Source: Micromussa lordhowensis
Taxonomy: Eukaryota > Cnidaria > Anthozoa > Scleractinia > Lobophylliidae
NCBI GenBank assembly: GCA_964020085.1
Contig: OZ026603.1
Location: 5,376,993-5,440,992 of the forward strand
Length of the DNA: 64,000 nucleotides
Direction of reading: 5' to 3'
The notes under the pieces are model-generated. The model was not told the DNA's origin. It ran no database searches and saw only the letters and a program-made list of their open reading frames with translations. Numbering within the stretch: the first letter of the stretch is position 1; each line of letters opens with the position of its first letter. The position numbers were made by a program, and so were the translations under genes. Shown here piece after piece: positions 11,051 through 21,800 of the stretch.

Positions 11051-12657
11051 TTTAACACGGTTTTCATAAATCCAGACATAAATACATAATAGTTAAAGAT
11101 ATATTTATTAAAAAGAAGAGCCGCTGTACAAAATGCGGCCCTGGATTCTCTTTAAAAACCAGTAAACTCATAGGTAGGGATAAAATCAGCTAGCGCATTC
11201 CGCAAGTTAGCTGATACGTAAGAAAAAAGAGAACTAAGACCATAACTGGTTGTTCCAGGTTAATTGAGGGACAAAATGTAATTTCCGCGAAGATCATGCA
11301 TAACAAAGGGGCCGGGACAGAAAACGTATTTTTCACATAAGCAGAAAAACCCTTTAAAAAAAAAACAAACAAACATACCTTTATGAAGTAATACGAGGAA
11401 ATTTTGAATGCGCTTATTGTATAGAGATGTAGAGCTTGACTTTCGCAGTAAGAGGACAGGTAATCTGCAGATATAAATATCGTTATTCTCCTATTTACAT
11501 CATTATACCGTTTCTTTGACACGAGAATTAGAGCGAAATGAAAGCACAACTTTGTCGCGAATTTTCTATGATTAAAAACTTGTTCAGAAATCCAAAATCT
11601 AAGTTAACAGCACACACCACGTCTACTCCTGAGTATCTGGCTAGAAATCATTTCCTCAGGCCGCGCTTCAGCCATTCGATGAGGGCCAGTCTCGTGCTTC
11701 TTAACTTGCCTCGCTCATGCCCAAAAAGAATTCTGGGTAATTCTGCCATTCCATGACAAGGGAAGAGTCCCGATTCTCATTTTATAGATTTCTTTATAAG
11801 TGTTGGGCCACCCAGTCCTACCAGCAAAATACAGCCTCCATTGACGTTTTTAGCTGTCAAAACGTGCCCAAATTGTATCGGTAGGTCTTGGAATTCGTCC
11901 ACAGAAAGGCCAGAGAGACAACTTCACTCGTGAACCACCATGTTTGCAACAGAGCCTTTAAAGCGTCCCAGTCTGCATGAAACCATCTCTCGCCTCTCTC
12001 TAAGACAAGACCAGACACGCACGGTTCTTACGTTACGTTTGTGCCTATGAAATCAACTGAAATGGCAATTGCTGGTTTAAAAAATGAAAAAAAAAAAACA
12101 GCATGTTCATTTTTTTTGGTAGGCTAGCCATCGAAGAGCCAGAACATTTGCGCATGCGCTGACGGAATGTTTGAACAAGAGAGAAAAACGCAGTACCTCC
12201 AGACACCGGCGCTGGAGCATCGTACCAAACGAGTCATCCCGGGATTTCGGCCCGTGCGATCGCTTTTGGACGCAGTTGGCCCTTCGCTGCTTTCTGCTAC
12301 CGACCTTGCCTCCCGGTACGGCATTGAGGGAGAGATATGTCGGCCCCTAAACCATATGTGACAAATCCCACGCCTACTCACAGCTCCAAACCGCCCTTGT
12401 CAATATAGCGTAAGAATTAGATGGCTTATATATTGAAGAGAAAAGTCATTTTCTCTGTCATATGGTAAGCACTGGAGTCGCAGATTAATTAAAAAGTGTG
12501 CGCATGCGCCCTGCTAAAGGTAACATACATACAGTCATAAGCTTTTTCCGAATTACTACAGGAGCTAATATCTTGGAGACATTACATTTACAGTTAAAAT
12601 ACATAACATCTACAGATGCCTACTAAATATGTCTGGATTTATGAAAACCGTGTTAAA
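11051..12657. repeat. 30-bp inverted repeat (unit 4)
   Basis: The arms are 11051-11080 and 12628-12657, both intact. Confidence 0.92.
12150..12509. promoter_or_regulatory. NRF1-like palindrome pair (unit 4)
   Basis: GCGCATGCGC lies at 12150-12159 and 12500-12509. Confidence 0.4.
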
Positions 12658-12822
12658 ACGAAATCAAGTGGTTTTTTTTTAATTGCTTATTTCTTCAATT
12701 TAATTTTCTTCCTTGCTCTCGCTATGACAGCAGATTGTAATTCGTACCTAGCATGAAATGTAGAGAACTTCTTGCCGCATGTTTCATTGATCTTCCCTTT
12801 TTTTAAATTATTTATCCTACCA

Positions 12823-12840
12823 CCCCCCCCCCCTCCCCCC
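12823..12840. repeat. Poly-C tract (unit 4)
   Basis: About 18 bp with a single interrupting T. Unit 5 ends before this point and has none. Confidence 0.85.
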
Positions 12841-14306
12841 TTCGAATTTCTACTAGGTTTAGTCCAGGCTTCACTCGTTTGAATTCAGTTCGCGCGTTCG
12901 TTGACTCTGACATGGAGCCGATCGCTTAGCGTTCTGCATTTGCTGTCTAAAGGAAGTCTGCCTGAGGACATCATTAAGTCCAGTGAAGGTGCAAGTCTAA
13001 CGGTTTGCTAGCAAGCGTCGTCTATTATCCTACGCGGTAAGGCGGGCCTGATATGTATCAACGGAACATTTAGTCCCGTAAGAGTAGGCCGTTTGCCCTG
13101 TAGCGATAATGTTGTGCTTGCTTTAGACAGCAAAGATCTTTAGCCACACCAATTTAGGGCTTATAGGTGCAATGGACTAGACATTTCCAGCTGCTGTTGG
13201 CGTTATTTGCCCTGAACTTTGATTTGGCTAAAGACTTCGAAAAAAATCTGTTGAAATGTGGATATGCCATTCCGCGCTCGACAAAAATCAAGTTCATCCG
13301 GGACATTGCTATTTGCAAGCAAAGCATGGCCAGGAGCAGAGTGAAGAACATGAGTTCAAGCGCTGATCGTGAGTAGAATTTCCTTGTTTGATCAATTTTA
13401 GGCGTTCTCGGCTTCGCTAACTATCAGAACTGTCTGTGATTCGCTAGCGCGGAAGAATTTTATTTGCGTGTCTTCCGGCTGATGATTGATCAGTTTGTTG
13501 AAGTGTTGACATGTTGAAGTGCTCGCCAACTCATGATTATGGCCTAGTTTGTTTAAAGTTCGATCCATTCTCGATGTAGGAAGCTCTTGTTTAGTCCATT
13601 TAGGACGATGCAGGTTATAGAAAGCTAAACTTGATCAACTCTCCGCCGCCGTTTTTGACATCTGTGCCTTCGTGTGTTTATGTAGACCGTGGCTCCAATT
13701 TCATGTTCAACGCACTCTTAATTAAATTGTAGAATTCATGATTCATCGAAAAGACGGTGAAACTAGTCCCCCTGGCCTGAAAAGGCATCCAGGAGAGTTA
13801 TTTCCCTTTATTTGAGCTATGATAAGCCTTGTGGAAAGCTAGCGCTAAGACAGAATTGCATCACGATTATCAGTGACAAGTCAAATTCTGTGGCTACGTT
13901 TTTGCGAATCCAGACAGATATTGAAAGTAAATGTCACGTAAGGGCTACTAGTTGGCTGAAATGTAGAAGCAAATAGTCCATTTGACTGCTTACAATGCTC
14001 TTTTTGCCATGACTGGCTAATTTAATGCCTAGGAAAGACATAGTGAGGTCATTTAGCTAAAATCACAGAGGTTAAACATGTCTAAATTAGTGCCGCGAAT
14101 CAAGTGATCAATTTAAGCTCTGATTAAGCTTTGTTTGGCTAGTTCGACTCATTTGAAGCGATTTCAAAGGCTTGCATAGGCATGACATAGCTTCTATTAA
14201 AGAGTACATGAGGTAGAAAGCACTCTCAGTACTACATGGTTTTATTTATGTACACTATCTGACCGATTTCCTAAAAACGTGCCTGCTGTTTTTAGTGCCT
14301 GCAGTC

Positions 14307-14336
14307 TTTAACACGGTTTTCATAAATCCAGACATA
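14307..14336. repeat. Left inverted-repeat arm without a partner (unit 5)
   Basis: Only the left arm survives in this copy. The expected right arm is replaced by the junction at 15878-15883, where the sequence returns to the inner edge of the left arm. Confidence 0.92.
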
Positions 14337-15407
14337 AATACATAATATTTAAAGATATATTTATTAAAAAGAAGAGCCGCTGTACAAAATGCGGCCCTGG
14401 ATTCTCTTTTAAAACCAGTAAACTCATAGGTAGGGATAAAATCAGCTAGCGCATTCCGCAACTTAGCTGATACGTAAGAAAAAAGAGAACTAAGACCATA
14501 ACTGGTTGTTCCAGGTTAATTGAGGGACAAAATGTAATTTCCGCGAAGATCATGCATAACAAAGGGGCCGGGACAGAAAACGTATTTTTCACATAAGCAG
14601 AAAAACCCTTTAAAAAAAAAACAAACAAACATACCTTTATGAAGTAATACGAGGAAATTTTGAATGCGCTTAAATTGCATAGAGATGTAGAGCTTGACTT
14701 TCGCAGTAAGAGGACAGGTAATCTGCAGATATAAATATCGTTATTCTCCTATTTACATCATTATACCGTTTCTTTGACACGAGAATTAGAGCGAAATGAA
14801 AGCACAACTTTGTCGCGAATTTTCTATGATTAAAAACTTGTTCAGAAATCCAAAATCTAAGTTAACAGCACACACCACGTCTACTCCTGAGTATCTGGCT
14901 AGAAATCATTTCCTCAGGCCGCGCTTCAGCCATTCGATGAGGGCCAGTCTCGTGCTTCTTAACTTGCCTCGCTCATGCCCAAAAAGAATTCTGGGTAATT
15001 CTGCCATTCCATGACAAGGGAAGAGTCCCGATTCTCATTTTATAGATTTCTTTATAAGTGTCGGGCCATCCAGTCCTACCAGCAAAATACAGCCTCCATT
15101 GACGTTTTTAGCTGTCAAAACGTGCCCAAATTGTATCGGTAGGTCTTGGAATTCGTCCACAGAAAGGCCAGAGAGACAACTTCACTCGTGAACCACCATG
15201 TTTGCAACAGAGCCTTTAAAGCGTCCCAGTCTGCATGAAACCATCTCTCGCCTCTCTCTAAGACAAGACCAGACACGCACAGTTCTTACGTTACGTTTGT
15301 GCCTATGAAATCAACTGAAATGGCAATTGCTGGTTTAAAAAATGAAAAAAAAAAACCAGCATGTTCATTTTTTTTTGTAGGCTAGCCATCGAAGAGCCAG
15401 AACATTT

Positions 15408-15763
15408 GCGCATGCGCTGACGGAATGTTTGAACAAGAGAGAAAAACGCAGTACCTCCAGACACCGGCGCTGGAGCGTCGTACCAAACGAGTCATCCCGG
15501 GATTTCGGCCCGTGCGATCGCTTTTGGACGCAGTTGGCCCTTCGCTGCTTTCTGCTACCGACCTTGCCTCCCGGTACGGCATTGAGGGAGAGATATGTCG
15601 GCCCCTAAACCATATGTGACAAATCCCACGCCTACTCACAGCTCCAAACCGCCCTTGTCAATATAGCGTAAGAATTAGATGGCTTATATATTGAAGAGAA
15701 AAGTCATTTTATCTGTCATATGGTAAGCACTGGAGTCGCAGATTAAAAAGTGTGTGCATGCGC
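15408..15763. promoter_or_regulatory. NRF1-like palindrome pair, second site mutated (unit 5)
   Basis: The first site at 15408-15417 is intact. The second, at 15754-15763, reads gtgcatgcgc, a C-to-T type change at a CG that breaks the palindrome. The spacing is a few bases shorter because of a small deletion near 15743. Confidence 0.35.
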
Positions 15764-15877
15764 CCTGCTAAAGGTAACATACATACAGTCATAAGCTTTT
15801 TCCGAATAACTACAGGAGCTAATATCTTGGAGACATTACATTTACAGTTAAAATACATAACATCTACAGATGCCTAC

Positions 15878-15883
15878 TAAATA
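15878..15883. other. Rearrangement junction at the inner edges of both inverted-repeat arms
   Basis: Upstream sequence follows a unit to the inner edge of the right arm (unit 1 position ~2861). Downstream sequence resumes at the inner edge of the left arm (~1312). Both parents contain taaata at the join, so the exact crossover cannot be placed within 6 bp. The result is a direct repeat of the inner ~1.55 kb segment with neither arm between the copies. Circle formation and reintegration, replication slippage at a hairpin, or microhomology-mediated joining could each produce this. Confidence 0.9.
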
Positions 15884-16877
15884 CATAATATTTAAAGATA
15901 TATTCATTAAAAAGAAGAGCCGCTGTACAAAATGCGGCCCTGGATTCTCTTTTAAAACCAGTAAACTCATAGGTAGGGATAAAATCAGCTAGCGCATTCC
16001 GCAACTTAGCTGATACGTAAGAAAAAAGAGAACTAAGACCATAACTGGTTGTTCCAGGTTAATTGAGGGACAAAATGTAATTTCCGCGAAGATCATGCAT
16101 AACAAAGGGGCCGGGACAGAAAACGTATTTTTCACATAAGCAGAAAAACCCTTTAAAAAAAAAACAAACAAACATACCTTTATGAAGTAATACGAGGAAA
16201 TTTTGAATGCGCTTATTGCATAGAGATGTAGAGCTTGACTTTCGCAGTAAGAGGACAGGTAATCTGCAGATATAAATATCGTTATTCTCCTATTTACGTC
16301 ATTATACCGTTTCTTTGACACGAGAATTAGAGCGAAATGAAAGCACAACTTTGTCGCGAATTTTCTATGATTAAAAACTTGTTCAGAAATCCAAAATCTA
16401 AGTTAACAGCACACACCACGTCTACTCCTGAGTATCTGGCTAGAAATCATTTCCTCAGGCCGCGCTTCAGCCATTCGATGAGGGCCAGTCTCGTGCTTCT
16501 TAAGTTGCCTCGCTCATGCCCAAAAAGAATTCTGGGTAATTCTGCCATTCCATGACAAGGGAAGAGTCCCGATTCTCATTTTATAGATTTCTTTATAAGT
16601 GTCGGGCCACCCAGTCCTACCAGCAAAATACAGCCTCCATTGACGTTTTTAGCTGTCAAAACTTGCCCAAATTGTATCGGTAGGTTTTGGAATTCGTCCA
16701 CAGAAAGGCCAGAGAGACAACTTCACTCGTGAACCACCATGTTTGCAACAGAGCCTTTAAAGCGTCCCAGTCTGCATGAAACCATCTCTCGCTTCTCTCT
16801 AAGACAAGACCAGACACGCACGGTTCTTACGTTACGTTTGTGCCTATGAAATCAACTGAAATGGCAATTGCTGGTTT
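15884..16877. repeat. Partial region A copy, inner segment only
   Basis: This corresponds to unit 1 positions 1318-2311, with no net length change. It begins immediately inside the left inverted-repeat arm and ends within ctggttt, just before the A-tract. It shares the variant cataatatttaaag with unit 5, which suggests descent from that copy, but also cttaagttgcc with unit 2. The right end is the junction with the 207-bp satellite. Confidence 0.93.
16874..16877. other. Junction between the 3.26 kb array and the 207-bp satellite
   Basis: The region A fragment ends in ctggttt and the satellite continues as gtttcccctgg. The shared gttt is the only overlap, so the join is a 4-bp microhomology. 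No target duplication or transposon end is visible. Confidence 0.9.
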
Positions 16878-17660
16878 CCCCTGGTCCCAACTTTGCAGAA
16901 TTTCAGAAAACGCGCGCTGGGGGTCCCCTTGGCAAATTTGACATAGCTCGGCTTTACGGGCTTTTTAAGAGGCGCAGTTTGCAGCAAAATGTTCTGCTGG
17001 GTTGGAACTTTAAGGAAATCCTAGTTAGAACATGATAGCATTGGCGCCAGGGTGTTTTTATTTGCCTTGTTTTTGCAGTAGTTTCCCCTGGTCCCAACTT
17101 TGCAGAATTTCAGAAAACGCGCGCTGGGGGTCCCCTTGGCAAATTTGACAAAGCTCGGCTTCACGGGCACTTTTAGAGGCGCGGTTTGCAGCAAAATGTT
17201 CTGCTAGGTTAACACTTCAAGGAAATCGTAGTTAAAACATGATGGCATTGGCGCCAGGGTGTTTTTTCTGGCATTCTTTTTGCAGTAGTTTCCCCTGGTC
17301 TTAACTTTGCAGAATTTCAGAAAACGCGCACTGGGGGTCCCCTTGGCAAATTTGACATAGCGTGGCTACTAGGGCACTTTAAGAGGCGCGGTTTGCAGCA
17401 AAATGTTCTGCTAGGTTGGCACTTGAAGGAAATCTTAGTTAGAACATGATGGCATTGGCGCCAGGGTGTTTTTTCTGGCCTTCTTTTTGCAGTAGTTTCC
17501 CTTGGTCCCAACTTTGCAGAATTTCAGAAAACGCGCGCTGGGGGTCCCCTTGGCAAATTTGACATAGCTTGGCTTCACGGGCACTTTAAGAGGCGCGGTT
17601 TGCAGCAAAATGTTCTGCTAGGTTGGCACTTCAACGAAATCTTAGTTAGAACATGATGGC
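16874..17660. repeat. Diverged edge monomers of the satellite
   Basis: The first four monomers carry more private changes than those further in. Examples are ggctttacgggcttttta (near 16950), tttttatttgccttg (near 17055), ctaggttaacacttc (near 17205) and gcgtggctactagggc (near 17360). Decay at array edges is typical where unequal exchange homogenises the interior more than the ends. Confidence 0.75.
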
Positions 17661-17999
17661 ATTGGCGCCAGGGTAATTTTTCTGGCCTTCTTTTTGCAGT
17701 AGTTTCCCCTGGTCCCAACTTTGCAGAATTTCAGAAAACGCGCGCTGGGGGTCCCCTTGGCAAATTTGACATAGCTCGGCTTCACGGGCACTTTAAGAGG
17801 CGCGGTTTGCAGCAAAATGTTCTGCTAGGTTGGCACTTCAACGAAATCTTAGTTAGAACATGATGGCATTGGCGCCAGGGTAATTTTTCTGGCCTTCTTT
17901 TTGCAGTAGTTTCCCCTGGTCCCAACTTTGCAGAATTTCAGAAAACGCGCGCTGGGGGTCCCCTTGGCAAATTTGACATAGCTCGGCTTCACGGGCACT

Positions 18000-20510
18000 T
18001 TAAGAGGCGCGGTTTGCAGCAAAATGTTTTGCTAGGTTGGCACTTTAAGGAAATTTTAGTTAGAACATGATGGCATTGGCGCCAGGGTGTTTTTTCTGGC
18101 CTTCTTTTTGCAGTAGTTTCCCCTGGTCCCAACTTTGCAGAATTTCAGAAAACGCGCGCTGGGGGTCTCCTTGGCAAATTTGACATAGCTCGGCTTTACG
18201 GGCACTTTAAGAGGCGCGGATTGCAGCAAAATGTTCTGCTAGATTGGCACTTTAAGGAAATTTTAGTTAGAACATGATGGCATTGGCGCCAGGGTGTTTT
18301 TTCTGGCCTTCTTTTTGCAATAGTTTCCCCTGGTCCCAACTTTGCAGAATTTCAGAAAACGCGCGCTGGGGGTCCCCTTGGCAAATTTGACATAGCTCGG
18401 CTTCACGGGCACTTTAAGAGGCGCAGTGTGCAGCAAAATGTTCTGCTAGGTTGGAACTTTAACGAAATCTTAGTTAAAACATGATGGCATTGGCGCCATG
18501 GTGTTTTTTTTGGCCTTCTTTTTGCAGTAGTTTCCCCTGGTCCCAACTTTGCAGAATTTCAGGAAAACGCGCGCTGGGGGTCCCCTTGGCAAATTTGACA
18601 TAGCTCGGCTTCACGGGCACTTTAAGAGGCGCGGTTTGCAGCAAAATGTTCTGCTAGGTTGGCGCTTTAAGGAAATTGTAGTTAGAACATGATAAAATTG
18701 GCGCCAGGGTGTTTTTTCTGGCCTTCTTTTTGCAGTAGTTTCCCCTGGTCCCAACTTTGCAGAATTTCAGAAAACGCGCGCTGGGGGTCCCCTTGGCAAA
18801 TTTGACATAGCTCGGCTTCACGGGCACTTTAAGAGGCGCCGTTTGCAGCAAAATGTTGTGCTAGGTTGGCACTTGAAGGAAATCCTAGTTAGAACATGAT
18901 GGCATTGGCGCTAGGGTGTTTTTTCTGGCCTTTTTTTTGCAGTAGTTTCCCCTGGTCCCAACTTTGCAGAATTTCAGAAAACGCGCGCTGGGGGTCCCCT
19001 TGGCAAATTTGACATAGCTCGGCTTCACGGGCACTTTAAGAGGCCCGGTTTGCAGCAAAATGTTCTGCTAGGTTGGCACTTCAAGGAAATTCTAGTTACA
19101 ACATGATGGCATTGGCGCCAGGGTGTTTTTTCTGGCCTTCTTTTTGCAGTAGTTTCCCCTGGTCCCAACTTTGCAGAATTTCAGAAAACGCGCGCTGGGG
19201 GTCCCCTTGGCAAATTTTACATAGCTCGGCTTCACGGGCACTTTAAGAGGCGCGGTTTGCAGCAAAATGTTCTGCTAGGTTGGCACTTCAAGGAAATTTT
19301 AGTTAAAAGATGATGGCATTGGCGCCAGGGTGTTTTTTCTGGCCTTCTTTTTGCAGTAGTTTCCCCTGGTCCCAACTTTGCAGAATTTTAGAAAACGCGC
19401 GCTCGGGGTCCCCTTGGCAAATTTGACATAGCTCGGCTTGACGGGCACTTTAAGAGGCACGGTTTGCAGCAAAATGTTCTGCTAGGTTGGCACTTTAAGG
19501 AAATCCTAGTTAGAACATGATGGCATTGGCGCCAGGGCGTTTTTTCTGGCCTTCTTTTTGCAGTAGTTTCCCCTGGTCCCAACTTTGCAGAATTTCAGAA
19601 AACGCGCGCTCGGGGTCCCCTTGGCAAATTTGACATAGCTCGGCTTCACGGGCACTTTAAGAGGCGCGGTTTGCAGCAAAATGTTTTGCTAGGTTGGCAC
19701 TTTAAGGAAATTTTAGTTACAACATGATGGCATTGGCGCCCGGGTGTTTTTTCTGGCCTTCTTTTTGCAGTAGTTTCCCCTGGTCCCAACTTTGCAGAAT
19801 TTCAGAAAACGCGCGCTGGGGGTCTCCTTGGCAAATTTGACATAGCTCGGCTTTACGGGCACTTTAAGAGACGCGGATTGCAGCAAAATGTTCTGCTAGG
19901 TTGGCACTTTAAGGAAATTCTAGTTAGAACATGATGGCATTGGCGCCAGGGTGTTTTTTCTGGCCTTCTTTTTGCAATAGTATCACCTGGTCCCAACTTT
20001 GCAGAATTTCAGAAAACGCGCGCTGGGGGTCCCCTTGGCAAATTTGACATAGCTCGGCTTCACGGGCACTTTAAGAGGCGCAGTGTGCAGCAAAATGTTC
20101 TGCTAGGTTGGAACTTTAACGAAATCCTAGTTAAAACATGATGGCATTGGCGCCATGGTGTTTTTTCTGGCCTTCTTTTTGCAGTAGTTTCCCCTGGTCC
20201 CAACTTTGCAGAATTTCAGGAAAACGCGCGCTGGGGGTCCCCTTGGCAAATTTGACATAGCTCGGCTTCACGGGCACTTTAAGAGGCGCGGTTTGCAGCA
20301 AAATGTTCTGCTAGGTTGGCGCTTTAAGGAAATTGTAGTTAGAACATGATGAAATTGGCGCCAGGGTGTTTTTTCTGGCCTTCTTTTTGCAGTAGTTTCC
20401 CCTGGTCCCAACTTTGCAGAATTTCAGAAAACGCGCGCTGGGGGTCCCCTTGGCAAATTTGACATAGCTCGGCTTCACGGGCACTTTAAGAGGCGCGGTT
20501 TGCAGCAAAA
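18000..20510. repeat. 8-monomer higher-order repeat, two copies
   Basis: Rare variants recur about 1657 bp apart. Examples are gtgtgcagcaaaatg near 18427 and 20084, a cggattgcagc type near 18218 and 19873, and ggcgctttaaggaaattg near 18661 and 20318. The spacing equals eight monomers plus one base. Block limits are approximate. Confidence 0.75.
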
Positions 20511-21800
20511 TGTTGTGCTAGGTTGGCACTTCAAGGAAATCTTAGTTAGAACATGATCGCATTGGCGCCAGGGTGTTTTTTCTGGCCTTCTTTTTGCAGT
20601 AGTTTCCCCTGGTCCCAACTTTGCAGAATTTCAGAAAACGCGCGCTGGGGGTCCCCTTGGCAAATTTGACATAGCTCGGCTTCACGGGCACTTTAAGAGG
20701 CCCGGTTTGCAGCAAAATGTTCTGCTAGGTTGGCACTTCAAGGAAATTTTAGTTAAAACATGATGGCATTGGCGCCAGGGTGTTTTTTCTGGCCTTCTTT
20801 TTGCAGTAGTTTCCCCTGGTCCCAACTTTGCAGAATTTCAGAAAACGCGCGCTGGGGGTCCCCTTGGCAAATTTGACATAGCTCGGCTTCACGGGCACTT
20901 TAAGAGGCGCGGTTTGCAGCAAAATGTTCTGCTAGGGTGGCACTTCAAGGAAATCTTAGTTAGAACATGATCGCATTGGCGCCAGGGTGTTTTTTCTGGC
21001 CTTCTTTTTGCAGTAGTTTCCCCTGGTCCCAACTTTGCAGAATTTCAGAAAACGCGCGCTGGGGGTCCCCTTGGCAAATTTGACATAGCTCGGCTTCACG
21101 GGCACTTTAAGAGGCCCGGTTTGCAGCAAAATGTTCTGCTAGGTTGGCACTTCAAGGAAATTTTAGTTAAAACATGATGGCATTGGCGCCAGGGTGTTTT
21201 TTCTGGCCTTCTTTTTGCAGTAGTTTCCCCTGGTCCCAACTTTGCAGAATTTCAGAAAACGCGCGCTGGGGGTCCCCTTGGCAAATTTGACATAGCTCGG
21301 CTTCACGGGCACTTTAAGAGGCGCGGTTTGCAGCAAAATGTTCTGCTAGGGTGGCACTTCAAGGAAATCTTAGTTAGAACATGATCGCATTGGCGCCAGG
21401 GTGTTTTTTCTGGCCTTCTTTTTGCAGTAGTTTCCCCTGGTCCCAACTTTGCAGAATTTCAGAAAACGCGCGCTGGGGGTCCCCTTGGCAAATTTGACAT
21501 AGCTCGGCTTCACGGGCACTTTAAGAGGCCCGGTTTGCAGCAAAATGTTCTGCTAGGTTGGCACTTCAAGGAAATTTTAGTTAAAACATGATGGCATTGG
21601 CGCCAGGGTGTTTTTTCTGGCCTTCTTTTTGCAGTAGTTTCCCCTGGTCCCAACTTTGCAGAATTTCAGAAAACGCGCGCTGGGGGTCCCCTTGGCAAAT
21701 TTGACATAGCTCGGCTTCACGGGCACTTTAAGAGGCGCGGTTTGCAGCAAAATGTTCTGCTAGGGTGGCACTTCAAGGAAATTTTAGTTAAAACATGATG
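20500..21800. repeat. Dimeric higher-order repeat
   Basis: Two monomer types alternate. One has aggcccggtttgc followed by attttagttaaaac. The other has ctagggtggcac followed by cttagttagaacatgatcgc. The catgatcgc variant falls near 20552, 20966 and 21380, exactly 414 bp apart. The near-identity of the copies indicates recent expansion. Confidence 0.85.

Larger units (their letters stand above)
9768..13023. repeat. Region A unit 4
   Basis: This is a complete 3256-bp copy. It carries gcggccctgg like units 1 and 5, and gtgttgggcc and gaaatggcaatt like unit 3. It has several private substitutions, such as gaatcaagtg preceded by gtgccgt near 10840. All landmarks are retained. Confidence 0.95.
13024..15883. 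repeat. Region A unit 5, truncated at its 3' end
   Basis: This copy matches the other units up to the inner edge of the right inverted-repeat arm and then stops at 15878-15883. The last ~390 bp of a unit, including the right arm and the poly-C tract, are missing. Private changes include a 2-bp insertion near 14672 (cttaaattgc), loss of a few bases near 15743 and a mutated second GCGCATGCGC palindrome (15754-15763 reads gtgcatgcgc). These changes suit a less constrained, array-edge copy. Confidence 0.93.
1..16877. repeat. Tandem array of a ~3.26 kb unit (region A)
   Basis: The same sequence recurs head to tail with period 3253-3258 bp. Taking the motif attatcctacgcggtaagg as phase zero, units begin at 1, 3254, 6510, 9768 and 13024. 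The fifth unit breaks off at about 15880 and is followed by a fragment of the same unit up to 16877. Copies differ by scattered substitutions, small indels and homopolymer length. No long open frame, tRNA, rRNA or snRNA is recognisable in the unit. It could be a macrosatellite, a tandemly amplified noncoding locus or an amplified non-autonomous element. The sequence alone does not decide between these. Confidence 0.97.
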
